A stretch of 64,000 nucleotides of DNA, taken from NCBI RefSeq assembly GCF_004122035.1, contig NZ_SAXA01000001.1:248001-312000 (forward strand), given 5' to 3'. The notes below the pieces were generated by a model. It saw nothing but the letters and a program-made list of their open reading frames with translations. It did no database searches and was not told where the DNA came from. This DNA is from Ancylomarina salipaludis (GTDB taxonomy: Bacteria > Bacteroidota > Bacteroidia > Bacteroidales > Marinifilaceae). Each line of letters opens with the position of its first letter. Position 1 is the stretch's first letter. This document shows positions 1 through 8,765 of the stretch, piece after piece. A program made the translations under genes and the position numbers.

Positions 1-60
1 TCGATTACAAGCCCAATAAATCAACTACAACCTACTGAATTACAAGTTGTAATTCCCTAA
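1..60 (+). CDS. Possible C-terminal end of a gene cut by the window edge
   Basis: Frame 1 is open from the first base to a TAA at 58-60 and gives 19 residues ending in Leu-Gln-Val-Val-Ile-Pro. The other two plus-strand frames meet stops within the first 40 bases. This is compatible with the tail of an upstream gene, but the stretch is too short to identify a family or exclude chance. Confidence 0.3.
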   Translation, partial: SITSPINQLQPTELQVVIP

Positions 61-397
61 AAAGAAGGTCGATTCCTACCCGTATTCATTTTTCCAAAAA
101 TAGACATTTAGCCCTATTAAAAAAACATTTGAGACCTTTTTTACAATAGCTTTTAAAGATTGTTTTAAATCCCTAATAAACAGAAGTCTAAAACAATTTA
201 ACATGAACAAGCATTCCTCCGGTTATAAAATAAATCAGTTTTAATAAAAATTATTGTAACCATTTCACTATTCACAATACTAATAATAACATCAAGCTTA
301 TTTTTATGTATGGAATTGCAGTCTTTTTAGTACATTTATTATCAATTTCAAATGAAAAAGAATTCCGAAATATTATCACAAACCAAAAATCTATGAT
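61..397. other. Non-coding AT-rich stretch
   Basis: Very AT-rich, with frequent stops in all frames. I see no RNA gene, terminator with a clear T-run or confident TAnnTTTG promoter element. It presumably carries the leader of the small membrane protein gene at 398. Confidence 0.5.
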
Positions 398-880
398 ATG
401 GAAACAATTTCTGTTCATCCAAATCCTCGTCCAACCCTACTCACTGTACTTTGCATATTGACATTTATAGGTAGTGGTATAGGTGTTTTAGGTAATCTGG
501 TAGCCATGTTTTTTGCTCCTTTTATAGATCTGTTTCAACCCTGTATGCTGGATGATGCATATAATCATTTAGGCAACGATGCCGGTGCATTAATCGTTAA
601 ACAAGCTCTTGACATGGCACAAATAGTCTTTGATAACTTTTTAGCCATCACACTTTCCAAATTCATATTATTTGCTTTAAGTTTAACAGGTGCAATTATG
701 ATGTTTAAAATGAAAAGAATCGGTTTTTACCTCTACACTGCTGCTCAGGTAGGATTTCTGTTTGTAGCCCCTGTTTTTATTGGATGGAATCTGTTTGTCA
801 GCATGGCCCTTTTATTTTCAGGCTTTTTCTCGGCTTTATTCATTGCACTATATGCTATCAATTTAAAACACATGTCCTAA
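398..880 (+). CDS. Small multi-pass membrane protein, unknown function (paralogue 1)
   Basis: A 160-residue protein that I do not recognise. It has a short polar N-terminus followed by about four hydrophobic segments, at roughly residues 12-42, 78-102, 108-128 and 132-155. The first helix begins with the pattern RPTLLTVLCIL.FIGSG, and a short Met-Phe-Lys-Met-Lys loop plus GFYLY follows the second. The next gene repeats the same pattern in the same places, so the two are tandem paralogues. ATG at 398 is in frame; another ATG 5 bases upstream is out of frame. The role is unknown; inner-membrane location is inferred from hydrophobicity only. Confidence 0.75.
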   Translation: METISVHPNPRPTLLTVLCILTFIGSGIGVLGNLVAMFFAPFIDLFQPCMLDDAYNHLGNDAGALIVKQALDMAQIVFDNFLAITLSKFILFALSLTGAIMMFKMKRIGFYLYTAAQVGFLFVAPVFIGWNLFVSMALLFSGFFSALFIALYAINLKHMS

Positions 881-943
881 TAAAATTTTATTCTCACATA
901 TAATACTATTTTAAATCTATACTAACACATAATTAAAAAAACA

Positions 944-1450
944 ATGGAAGACAATGTTTCTCAGGTAGTATTACCTAAAAAAAGACCTACATTTATAACT
1001 GTACTATGTATATTATCATTAATTGGTAGCGGTGGATTTGGAATACTTCAACCTCTTTACCAATACGTTACTTTTGACAAAACATACCCTGAAAAGGTAG
1101 CTCAAATTGAAGAAGGGATTCAAAAACTTGAAGATGCAGGAATGGACTCTGGTTTTTTCTATGAAACAGCTCAAAATGGCCTTTTAGTTCTTGAAAAAAC
1201 GGCAGAGAATTTAGGTCCTATGACTGCAACTAACGTTCTATTTGCCTTGTTAAGCTTATTAGGCGTTTTCTTAATGTTCAAACTTAAAAAGAATGGGTTT
1301 TATCTATACGCTGTTGCAAACTTATTTTGGATGCTGGTTCCCATCTATTTTATTGGTATGGAAGTTGGTATGATGACACTTGCAATGGGAGGAGTTATAA
1401 CAATTCTGTTCATCATTCTTTATGCAGTCAACCTCAAACATATGGAATAA
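944..1450 (+). CDS. Small multi-pass membrane protein, unknown function (paralogue 2)
   Basis: A 168-residue paralogue of the preceding gene. It shares RPTFITVLCILSLIGSG at residues 15-31, a central charged amphipathic region (about 45-85), then the MFKLKKNGFYLY segment and a final helix ending in YAVNLKH, where the partner has YAINLKH. About four membrane segments are visible. It lies 63 bp downstream on the same strand and is followed by a strong terminator, so the pair probably forms one transcription unit. No family or function recognised. Confidence 0.75.
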   Translation: MEDNVSQVVLPKKRPTFITVLCILSLIGSGGFGILQPLYQYVTFDKTYPEKVAQIEEGIQKLEDAGMDSGFFYETAQNGLLVLEKTAENLGPMTATNVLFALLSLLGVFLMFKLKKNGFYLYAVANLFWMLVPIYFIGMEVGMMTLAMGGVITILFIILYAVNLKHME

Positions 1451-1470
1451 TACAAACTCAAAAAACAAAA

Positions 1471-1500
1471 GAGGCTGTCCAGCAAGGCAGCCTCATTTTT
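1471..1500 (+). terminator. Rho-independent terminator
   Basis: Stem GAGGCTG (1471-1477) pairs with CAGCCTC (1488-1494) across a 10-nt loop and is followed by ATTTTT. It ends the two-gene membrane protein unit and, with A-residues upstream of the stem, may also serve the convergent aldehyde dehydrogenase gene. Confidence 0.85.
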
Positions 1501-1507
1501 GTATCAT

Positions 1508-2902
1508 CTAAATCGATTTTGACCGGATGACCATTAATTTATCACGCGTCATTTCTTTCATTGAATAGGGAATACCTCCTACACCGATTCCTGATGCATC
1601 CCTGCCACCAAACGGCATCCAATCCACACGAAAAGCGGTATGATCGTTCACCATAACTGCCGAAGCATTCAGTTGATTAACGACATCCAAAGCCTTATCC
1701 ATATCCCTGGTAAATATCGAAGCTTGAAAGGCCAAATCCAATGAATTACTGCGATCAATAGCTTCCTGCAACTTACTGTAGGTATATAAACAGACAATAG
1801 GCCCAAACACTTCAAATTTTGAAACTTTTGACTCCTCAGAAGGATTTAACAAGACAGTTGGCAGGTAACAAGTTTCCATACACTTATGCCCCCCGCACAA
1901 TAATTCAGCACCTTCTTCTACAGCTTCGGTCACCCATTTATGAACTCGCTCCTGTTCATAAGAATCAATTAACGGTCCCACTTCGGTAAACGGATCCAAA
2001 GGATCGCCAACCTTTACCGCTTTAGCATAAGCAACTAGTTTCTCACTAAACTCATCCACAATAGACTTGTGTACATATATTCTTTGAACAGATACACATA
2101 CCTGACCTGCATGATAAAATGCTCCCTTACCCAACAAAGACACAGCTTCATCAATATCCGTATCGGCTTGAACAATTACCGGAGCGGAACCACCGTGTTC
2201 CATGGCACAATGTGTTCCCGGTGCCAACTTCGATCGTAATGACCAGCCCACTTCTGCCGAACCAATAAAAGAGAAATAGTTCACACGCTTGTCCTTTACC
2301 ATCAATTCCGCATTTTCACGATTACAAATCACCACCTCTACCCAATCTGCAGGCAAACCCGCTTCTTTCATCATTTTAACCAACTCGATAGCAGACAAAG
2401 GCGTGCTGCTTGCAGGCTTTATAATAACAGGACATCCAACTGCAAAAGCCGGAATAATCTGATGAACAGCAAGATTTAAGGGATGATTAAAGGCCGATAT
2501 GCTTAGCACAACTCCAATGGGTTCGGGCATCGTAAAGGCTAATCGGTTAAGCGACGCTGCTGTCATTCCCATAGGAATTTGCTCGCCTCTTATCTGACCA
2601 ATATATTCTATAGCTAATTGAACCCCATTAATTGCACGGAGCACTTCTACCTTACTATCCTGATATGGTTTTCCACCCTCTAATGCCGCAATTTTAGTCA
2701 GGTCTTCAACTCTGGCTTCCATCATTTTTTTTGTTCTTTCCAGAATTTCAATTCGCTCATAGGGTTTCAGCCATCGCGAACGATCCTGAAACAACGCATA
2801 AGCATTAGCCATTTTTTCTTCAACCTGTTGACTATCCATTAGGGGAATTTCCTGTAGCAATCGACCATTGAAAGGTGATCTAACTTGTATACTTGTCATC
2901 AT
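1508..2902 (-). CDS. NAD(P)-dependent aldehyde dehydrogenase
   Basis: Oxidises an aldehyde to the acid with NAD(P)+; cytoplasmic. The 464 residues cover a full ALDH fold. Visible are the oxyanion Asn in AFNHP (about 139), cofactor Lys in IIKPAS (about 162), a GSAEVG nucleotide loop, the general base Glu in MEHGG (about 235; usually ELGG) and the catalytic Cys in GQVCVSVQR (about 269). The GQVC.SVQR signature resembles the lactaldehyde/phosphonoacetaldehyde/GapN-like subgroups, but the substrate cannot be read from sequence. The frame extends upstream to a TTG at 2938; I prefer the ATG pair at 2902/2899. It is transcribed divergently from an XRE/S24 regulator, which could control it. Confidence 0.9.
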   Translation of the reverse strand: MMTSIQVRSPFNGRLLQEIPLMDSQQVEEKMANAYALFQDRSRWLKPYERIEILERTKKMMEARVEDLTKIAALEGGKPYQDSKVEVLRAINGVQLAIEYIGQIRGEQIPMGMTAASLNRLAFTMPEPIGVVLSISAFNHPLNLAVHQIIPAFAVGCPVIIKPASSTPLSAIELVKMMKEAGLPADWVEVVICNRENAELMVKDKRVNYFSFIGSAEVGWSLRSKLAPGTHCAMEHGGSAPVIVQADTDIDEAVSLLGKGAFYHAGQVCVSVQRIYVHKSIVDEFSEKLVAYAKAVKVGDPLDPFTEVGPLIDSYEQERVHKWVTEAVEEGAELLCGGHKCMETCYLPTVLLNPSEESKVSKFEVFGPIVCLYTYSKLQEAIDRSNSLDLAFQASIFTRDMDKALDVVNQLNASAVMVNDHTAFRVDWMPFGGRDASGIGVGGIPYSMKEMTRDKLMVIRSKSI

Positions 2903-2969
2903 AAGTGTTTTTTTTATTTTGTAATCACCAAAATACAAGAATTCAAAGCCAATATCAACAAGTATTCTT

Positions 2970-2978
2970 TACTTTTGC
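2970..2978 (+). promoter_or_regulatory. Bacteroidota -7 element upstream of the XRE/S24 regulator
   Basis: TACTTTTGC matches TAnnTTTG. It lies about 41 nt before the ATG at 3019, so transcription would start near 2985. This supports that ATG over the upstream in-frame start at 2905. No clear -33 TTTG/TTG is seen at the usual spacing. Confidence 0.5.
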
Positions 2979-3018
2979 ACGAATTTTTAGTTTATCATCC
3001 CTATCAGAACGAATTAAT

Positions 3019-3732
3019 ATGCAATATCTCGCACAGAATTTAAAATACCTCCGCTTAAGAAAACGATTATCACAAACAAAACTTTCTTTTAAAATAGGTA
3101 TTGGTGCTTCATCCATATCCGCTTACGAGAAAAAGAGATCGACACCAAAACTCGACACACTTCTTAAATTCACGAACTTCTTCAATCGAGGTTTGGATGA
3201 ACTTGTTCTAACCGATATTAGCGCTCAGGATAAAGAAAAACTGCAGGATACCAAAGGTGATAAATTAAGAATTCTCCCTATTGTTGTGGATGATCAAAAT
3301 GAAGAGATGATTACCCTTGTTCCTGTTAAGGCAGCAGCGGGTTATTTAAATGGCTATTCAGATACCGAATTTATCAGTGAACTTCCAAATTTCAGAATGC
3401 CTTTTGCTGAACTGTCAGAAAACAAAAGCTACCGTGCTTTCCAAATTGAAGGTGAAAGTATGTTACCCATTCCTGGCGGAGCCTATATCATCTGCGAATA
3501 CGTACAAGATTGGGAACTGATCCGTAATGGTTCCTGTCATGTTGTTGTTAGCACTGAAGATGGAATTGTATATAAGCGTATTCAGAAGGATTTGGATAAC
3601 AATCAGTTTATCCTTCACTCAGACAATCCGGAATATTCTACATTTGAAATCGGATTAAATCAGGTTTTGGAAGTTTGGAAAGCCTTAGGTTATGTTTGTT
3701 TCGACTTACCATCCGTTCAAAACAAAGATTAA
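3019..3732 (+). CDS. XRE-type helix-turn-helix regulator with S24/LexA-like peptidase domain
   Basis: A 237-residue cytoplasmic transcription regulator. Residues about 5-60 form an XRE helix-turn-helix (YLRLRKRLSQTKLSFKIG followed by ISAYEKKRSTP). Residues about 100-235 form an S24 peptidase-like domain with the Ser of IEGESM (about 147) and the Lys of VYKRI (about 186), the LexA/UmuD dyad. An Ala-Ala-Gly just upstream (about 105-108) sits where LexA-type repressors self-cleave. Such XRE-S24 proteins are phage-repressor-like regulators; in Bacteroidota they are common as chromosomal regulators too. It faces the aldehyde dehydrogenase gene across a shared intergenic region. Whether it self-cleaves or senses DNA damage is unknown. 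Confidence 0.85.
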   Translation: MQYLAQNLKYLRLRKRLSQTKLSFKIGIGASSISAYEKKRSTPKLDTLLKFTNFFNRGLDELVLTDISAQDKEKLQDTKGDKLRILPIVVDDQNEEMITLVPVKAAAGYLNGYSDTEFISELPNFRMPFAELSENKSYRAFQIEGESMLPIPGGAYIICEYVQDWELIRNGSCHVVVSTEDGIVYKRIQKDLDNNQFILHSDNPEYSTFEIGLNQVLEVWKALGYVCFDLPSVQNKD

Positions 3733-3827
3733 AAATCTCACAATCAGAACCTAAGACAAAGAGATATTTTATTGAAAACAAGATTAAAATCATATCCCCA
3801 TGCATCTATTATTCTAAAAAAATAGTT

Positions 3828-3835
3828 TACTTTCG
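3828..3835 (+). promoter_or_regulatory. Probable -7 element for the EamA transporter gene
   Basis: TACTTTCG is one base from TAnnTTTG and lies about 40 nt before the ATG at 3876. Confidence 0.4.
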
Positions 3836-3875
3836 TCCTGCTTAAACTCATTCTAAATAATTTAATCCAACCAAA

Positions 3876-4808
3876 ATGGGAAACTCAGGAATATCAACAA
3901 ATCTTAAAGGGGTTTTATTTGCTTGCCTAACGGCTTTTCTTTGGGGCTTTTTGCCTATTTTCCTGAAAGTCTCACTGAAATATCTTGAACCAAGTTCTAT
4001 TGTTTGGTTTCGATTTACTTTTGCAGCTTCTATTCTATTTATTTACTTCTTAATAATGGATAGAAAACAGCTTCAGATATTTAAGCGTCCTCCGGTTCTA
4101 CTTGTGATTGCTGCATTAGGATTGGGATTAAACTATATGGGTTTCCTCCAAGGGGTTAACTATACGAGTCCCAGTAATGCGCAAATCATTATCCAAACAG
4201 GACCCATCCTATTAGCTTTAGTTGGTTTCGTCGTTTATAAAGAAAGACTAAACAACAAACAGATTGGTGGATTTGCTATTGCCGGCATTGGTCTAATTCT
4301 ATTTTATCAGAATCAGTTACAAGGATTTCTTAACGATCCTGAAGCCTTTAATAAAGGTTTTTTGTGGATTGAAATTGGTGCTGTTGCCTGGGTTTTGTAC
4401 GCTGCACTTCAAAAGAAATTGGTGCAAAAACATCCTGCCCAAACGCTGAATATGTTCCTTTATGGCTTACCTGCTTTGCTTTACACCCCTACAGTTGATT
4501 TTCCAGCTTTTGCAAATTTAAGCTTCCCCATTTGGTTGATTGTCATTTTCCTTGGCCTAAATACCCTTATTGCCTATGGTGCTCTAGCTTTCGCTTTTAA
4601 ATATACTGAGGCCTATAAGGTAAGTATCATCGTCACTTTAAATCCAATTATAACGCTCATTACCATGGCAGTCCTTTCCGGTCTTCAAGTGGATTGGATC
4701 AAGACTGAAAATCTAGATCCAATTTCTATGATTGGTGCCGTATGCGTTATTGGAGGTGCAATAATTGCCGTTTTCTTTGCCCGGGAAAATAAAGTCGCTA
4801 AAGCTTAA
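3876..4808 (+). CDS. DMT-superfamily transporter (EamA repeats)
   Basis: Inner-membrane exporter of the drug/metabolite transporter superfamily; substrate unknown. The 310 residues contain two EamA repeats with about ten membrane helices in all, starting LKGVLFACLTAFLWGFLPIF. The characteristic end of the first repeat (SPSNAQIIIQTGPILLAL, then YKERLNNKQIGGFAIAGIG) and of the second (KVSIIVTLNPIITLI) are present. Length is normal for the family. Its stop overlaps the stop of the convergent CDF gene within the palindrome TTAA (4805-4808). Confidence 0.88.
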   Translation: MGNSGISTNLKGVLFACLTAFLWGFLPIFLKVSLKYLEPSSIVWFRFTFAASILFIYFLIMDRKQLQIFKRPPVLLVIAALGLGLNYMGFLQGVNYTSPSNAQIIIQTGPILLALVGFVVYKERLNNKQIGGFAIAGIGLILFYQNQLQGFLNDPEAFNKGFLWIEIGAVAWVLYAALQKKLVQKHPAQTLNMFLYGLPALLYTPTVDFPAFANLSFPIWLIVIFLGLNTLIAYGALAFAFKYTEAYKVSIIVTLNPIITLITMAVLSGLQVDWIKTENLDPISMIGAVCVIGGAIIAVFFARENKVAKA

Positions 4809-5722
4809 ACAATTTCATTACTATCAAAACCTTCAATTTCCACTTCATCAAGAGGATCAATATGAAGCGTTACTGAATAAGCATATTCCTCAGTGATTTG
4901 ATTTTCGATATAATCGACAATTTCATGTGCCTCTCGAATTGACATTTCAGGAGGCAAACAAATATGGAATGTGATCTCATTATGATCGCCATAAGAATGG
5001 ACATGGAAATGATGCGGATGTAAATTTTCAGGATAACAACGCTCACAGGTTCGTTTCAATTTTTCGATGATTTCAGCTGAGGGGCTCTCACCTAAGAGCG
5101 TGTAAATTGAATCGCGAATAATTTCGTAGGCTGCATAACCAATCAACAAAGCAACTACAAGTCCTAAAGCACCATCGAGCCACCAAAAATACTTCCCTAA
5201 AAAGATACCGATCAAAATAATTAATGAAGAAATCGCATCACTCCTATGATGCCAGGCATCAGCCTTTAAAACTTTTGATTCAGCTTTTCTGGCTCCCCAA
5301 AAAGCAAACTGAGCCAGCAATTCTTTTAAAATCACTGAGGCAATCATCACATAGATTGCCAAAGGCCCAAACATGGAACCTTCACCATTTTTAAGCGTAT
5401 CGTAGGATTGCAAAACAAAATCGAAAGCCACAAGTAGCAGCATAATTCCAATGACAAAAGCTGCTATTAAATCAGCACGACCATGACCAAATGGATGCTC
5501 TTTATCAGCAGGTTTTTTTGAAAATTTGGCACCCAGTAATACAATAACCGAGCTCAAACTGTCTGACAAAGTATGCCAGGCATCAGCCATAATAGCTATA
5601 GATCCCGTAACAATTCCTGCCCAATATTTAAGTGCAAACAATAAAATATTAGCAATAATTGAAAGCATACCTTCCACATAAGGTAAATTGGACTTATCAA
5701 GCTTCTTAAAAAGGTTCTTCAT
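4805..5722 (-). CDS. Cation diffusion facilitator (Zn2+-type) efflux transporter
   Basis: Exports divalent cations from the cytoplasm by cation/proton antiport. The 305-residue protein has about six membrane helices. Each of the two metal-binding helices carries an HxxxD motif (ADAWHTLSD and ADAWHHRSD), the His/Asp combination of zinc/cadmium transporters. The cytoplasmic C-terminal domain has HPHHFHVHSYGDHNEITFH, a metal-sensing ferredoxin-like fold. I place the start at the ATG at 5722; the frame runs 13 codons further upstream. Convergent with the EamA gene. No metalloregulator is adjacent. Confidence 0.88.
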   Translation of the reverse strand: MKNLFKKLDKSNLPYVEGMLSIIANILLFALKYWAGIVTGSIAIMADAWHTLSDSLSSVIVLLGAKFSKKPADKEHPFGHGRADLIAAFVIGIMLLLVAFDFVLQSYDTLKNGEGSMFGPLAIYVMIASVILKELLAQFAFWGARKAESKVLKADAWHHRSDAISSLIILIGIFLGKYFWWLDGALGLVVALLIGYAAYEIIRDSIYTLLGESPSAEIIEKLKRTCERCYPENLHPHHFHVHSYGDHNEITFHICLPPEMSIREAHEIVDYIENQITEEYAYSVTLHIDPLDEVEIEGFDSNEIV

Positions 5723-5764
5723 ATTCTTTAAATTTTGATTCAGAATCAGAATCACATACAAATA

Positions 5765-6700
5765 TTAAGCTTCCAATCTTTTATCAATGGAATGCAAACT
5801 TGAACTCGCAAGCTTAATTCCCTCATTTTTATCTATATAAAAATCAATTCGGCCAAGAGCAATACCGGCCCATCCAACCTGATTGATAACTACCTCTTTG
5901 TCATCCAAATTCCGAACACGAGTCGCTGTTTCCAATAAGGTGTGCGAATGTCCTCCTAAAATGACATCAATACCAGAAGTACTTTTGGCCAACTTTATAT
6001 CGCACATGTCATCAGTATCGCTACTGTACCCCAAGTGAGACAAACAAATAACAAGATCACACTTCTCATCATCCTTTAAAAGGGCAACCATTTTTTCTGC
6101 CACATAAATTGGGTCATTATATTCAACCCCCTCACAATTTTTACTTGCAACAAGTCCTTCCAGCTCTACACCTAAGCCAAAAATACCAATCTTGATATTG
6201 TCTTTGAAGAAAATTTTATACGGATTTATCTTGCCTTCTAAGACTGTCCCCGTAAAATCGTAATTTGAGTTTATAAATGGGAAGTTCATATGTTTCATCT
6301 GAGATGAAATTCCAAGCAGACCATTATCAAATTCATGATTTCCGATTGTTCCCGCATCATAGCCCATCTTAGACATCAGTTTCAACTCAGCTTCACCTTT
6401 AAAGAAATTGAAATAAGGTGTCCCCTGATAAATATCCCCACAATCAAGCAATAGAGTATATTCTTCTTCCCTTCTTATTTTTTTAACCAGCGCATTTATT
6501 CGAGCAAAACCACCTAAACCGGGATATTTGGGATCTGATTCCGGAAAAGGATCGATATGAGAATGCATATCATTGGTATGTAACAATGTTATTTTTGTCA
6601 ACTTGTTCTTTGCTGCTTTCGAGCTGAATGAATAGCCACCTAAACCTAAGAAAAGGCTTCCCATCCCCAACTTTTTAAAAAAATCTCTTCTATTGCTCAT
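5765..6700 (-). CDS. Exported metallophosphatase, catalytic half of a split 5'-nucleotidase
   Basis: Calcineurin-like phosphoesterase of the UshA/5'-nucleotidase class, probably hydrolysing nucleotides in the periplasm. The 311 residues begin with a twin-arginine signal (NRRDFFKKLGMG then a hydrophobic stretch). Then come the dinuclear metal motifs: HTNDMHSH, DCGDIYQG, GNHEFD and, late, GGHSHTLLE. There is no 5'-nucleotidase C-terminal domain; that domain is the preceding gene, whose last 11 bases overlap this start. The ATG at 6700 is chosen because GGAGG lies 8-12 nt upstream. Together the pair equals one UshA-type enzyme, with the halves encoded in reverse order. Confidence 0.88.
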   Translation of the reverse strand: MSNRRDFFKKLGMGSLFLGLGGYSFSSKAAKNKLTKITLLHTNDMHSHIDPFPESDPKYPGLGGFARINALVKKIRREEEYTLLLDCGDIYQGTPYFNFFKGEAELKLMSKMGYDAGTIGNHEFDNGLLGISSQMKHMNFPFINSNYDFTGTVLEGKINPYKIFFKDNIKIGIFGLGVELEGLVASKNCEGVEYNDPIYVAEKMVALLKDDEKCDLVICLSHLGYSSDTDDMCDIKLAKSTSGIDVILGGHSHTLLETATRVRNLDDKEVVINQVGWAGIALGRIDFYIDKNEGIKLASSSLHSIDKRLEA

Positions 6701-7469
6701 AGTAAATCCTCCCATCTAACTCAGACTTAATTCCAATTCCTGACTGATACAAAGTTTTGGCATGTGCTATAATCGCTTCACGCAATTTCATGTGCATGTG
6801 ACGAAAATTCTCCCGCTTTTCAAAAGAATTCATCCCATCTCCTCCATTTACCAAATAATCGATACTTATGATATGGTAGACCTTATTTATATCCAGTTTT
6901 TCACCGCCAATTTTAACATCAACAGCTTTCCCGTCTTTTATTCCCATCTTAATTCCAGAAACCCCTTCACCTTTTTTAGCAGCCAAATATCTCAAAACAT
7001 TTTTCAAATCTGCTCCCTTCATCCCAATGATTACAAGTTTGTTTTCAAAAGGTAAAAGTTCAAACAATTTCCCAGTGGTGATGGCACCTTTCGGAAGGCT
7101 GGTTCGCAAACCGCCATTATTAATAATCGATAAATCAACACCATGAGCAAGATGATTCTCAAGACAATACTGATTGCCAATTTCGAGCATTGCATCAGCA
7201 ATATAATTGCTCAACAAGGACTCTGGTTTACCCGACATTAAGGCTTCAGAACTTACCGATACGATTTGGTTCATCTGAGAATCAATCCCGGTTTTGTACA
7301 AACTGATCATATTAATGAAAGCCGTATCCTTTAAAGCTTGCTGATCCAAACAAGAATCAATACTAAAATTAGAATCAAAAACCCCAGCTTCATGCTGAGA
7401 TTGAGGCGCACAGGCAACTACAAAAATTAAGCAAGTCGCCCACAACAAATAACTTAGGTGTTTTAACAT
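6690..7469 (-). CDS. Lipoprotein with 5'-nucleotidase C-terminal domain
   Basis: A 259-residue protein with a lipoprotein signal (hydrophobic helix ending FVVACAPQ, Cys about 20). Residues about 65-250 form the 5'-nucleotidase C-terminal domain that binds the nucleotide base: SLLSNYIADAM, INNGGLRTSLPKG, ITTGKLFELLPFENKLV and YLVNGGDGM are typical. It lacks the metal-binding catalytic domain, which is supplied by the downstream overlapping gene. The two products probably meet in the periplasm, this one membrane-anchored. A -7 element is present upstream. Confidence 0.88.
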   Translation of the reverse strand: MLKHLSYLLWATCLIFVVACAPQSQHEAGVFDSNFSIDSCLDQQALKDTAFINMISLYKTGIDSQMNQIVSVSSEALMSGKPESLLSNYIADAMLEIGNQYCLENHLAHGVDLSIINNGGLRTSLPKGAITTGKLFELLPFENKLVIIGMKGADLKNVLRYLAAKKGEGVSGIKMGIKDGKAVDVKIGGEKLDINKVYHIISIDYLVNGGDGMNSFEKRENFRHMHMKLREAIIAHAKTLYQSGIGIKSELDGRIYYEQ

Positions 7470-7490
7470 CCTTAAATCTTTTAATGAGAT

Positions 7491-7499
7491 GCAAAAATA
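7491..7499 (-). promoter_or_regulatory. Bacteroidota -7 element for the split 5'-nucleotidase operon
   Basis: On the minus strand the sequence reads TATTTTTGC, a match to TAnnTTTG(C), 21 nt before the ATG at 7469. It implies a short leader. Confidence 0.55.
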
Positions 7500-7545
7500 G
7501 AAAAATCATTCTGAATGAATGACTATGAATACATAATTCATTAAA

Positions 7546-8616
7546 CTAAAAATCAAAGGTCAATTGAATCACTTCGTTGGATTTCATTTGATTTGAAATC
7601 CCAATTCCAAGCAAGCGGACACTATCAGTCAATTCAAGCTGATCAAGCAACTTATTTGATAAATCTAAAATCTCACGATAATCGGTTATTTCATGCAAAA
7701 CTGTTCGAGAACGGGTTATCTGATCGAAATTACTATACTTAATTTTCAAACTAATGGTTCGCCCCTTAAACTTGGTCCTTTTCAAACGTTTATGAAGATC
7801 CAAACTGGCCTCTTCCAACCTTTTTTTAAGTTCCTCTTTACTTTTAATATCATCGAGAAAGGTATTTTCAGTACTCACCGATTTCCTAACCCGATTCGGA
7901 TTCACTTCTCTATCGTCAATTCCACGGGCAATATTATAGTAGTAAGCTCCATTCTTTCCAAACAAACGAGTCAGTTCCAATAATGAACGTTTCTTTAAAT
8001 CTTTCCCATGAAAAATGCCAATCTGATGCATTTTTTCCGTTGTCACCTTCCCGACTCCATAAAACTTCTCAATGCTCAATTTCTCAATAAACGACGCTAC
8101 CATTTTAGGTTTAATCACAAATAAACCATCTGGTTTTTGATAATCAGATGCAATTTTAGCCAAAAACTTATTTACCGAAATACCTGCCGAAGCCGTCAAA
8201 CCCGTTTCCTCTTTTATTCTTCGCTTGATTTCTTCAGCTATGGCTGTAGCAGAAGGTAAACCTTTCTTATTCTGACTCACATCGAGAAAAGCCTCATCTA
8301 TCGAAAGAGGTTCAACCAAATCAGTGAATTCATGAAAAATAGACATAATCTGATTCGATACCTGCTTATATCGCGAATGGCGAGGTTTTACAAAAATAAG
8401 ATGCGGGCAGCGTTTCAATGCTGTTTTAGATGGCATAGCCGATCGCACCCCAAACTTTCTGGCTTCATAACTAGCCGCTGCAACAACACCTCTGTCTCCT
8501 CCTCCGCCAACAGCCACTGCTTTACCTTTAAGCTCAGGATTATCTTTCTGCTCAACCGAAGCAAAAAAAGCATCCATATCAATATGAATTATTTTCCTGA
8601 TTATTTCTTCACTCAT
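7546..8616 (-). CDS. dinB: DNA polymerase IV (Y-family translesion polymerase)
   Basis: Low-fidelity polymerase that copies past lesions. The 356 residues show the Y-family palm motifs IHIDMDAFFASVEQ (about 10-23) and SIDEAFLDVS (about 103-112), the helix-hairpin-helix region (FYGVGKVTTEKM) and the little-finger domain. The C-terminus ends QLTFDF, which matches the beta-clamp binding peptide QLxLF. Length is normal. It is encoded alone, with 76 bp to the next gene; no LexA box was recognised. Confidence 0.93.
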   Translation of the reverse strand: MSEEIIRKIIHIDMDAFFASVEQKDNPELKGKAVAVGGGGDRGVVAAASYEARKFGVRSAMPSKTALKRCPHLIFVKPRHSRYKQVSNQIMSIFHEFTDLVEPLSIDEAFLDVSQNKKGLPSATAIAEEIKRRIKEETGLTASAGISVNKFLAKIASDYQKPDGLFVIKPKMVASFIEKLSIEKFYGVGKVTTEKMHQIGIFHGKDLKKRSLLELTRLFGKNGAYYYNIARGIDDREVNPNRVRKSVSTENTFLDDIKSKEELKKRLEEASLDLHKRLKRTKFKGRTISLKIKYSNFDQITRSRTVLHEITDYREILDLSNKLLDQLELTDSVRLLGIGISNQMKSNEVIQLTFDF

Positions 8617-8673
8617 AATGGCTACAAGATCTGAATTAATCGAGCTATTTTCAATATTATTACTTGTATTTCT

Positions 8674-8682
8674 TAATTTTGC
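8674..8682 (+). promoter_or_regulatory. Bacteroidota -7 element upstream of the MATE transporter
   Basis: TAATTTTGC matches TAnnTTTGC. It lies downstream of the longest possible start (TTG at 8664), so that start could not be on the transcript. This favours GTG at 8766. Confidence 0.5.
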
Positions 8683-8765
8683 ATGACATTATTTTTACAA
8701 GCTTTTATACAAAGGCAAGCGTCATAAGTTTACATTTATATTTCAATCAGTTTAAAGTCAAATCT

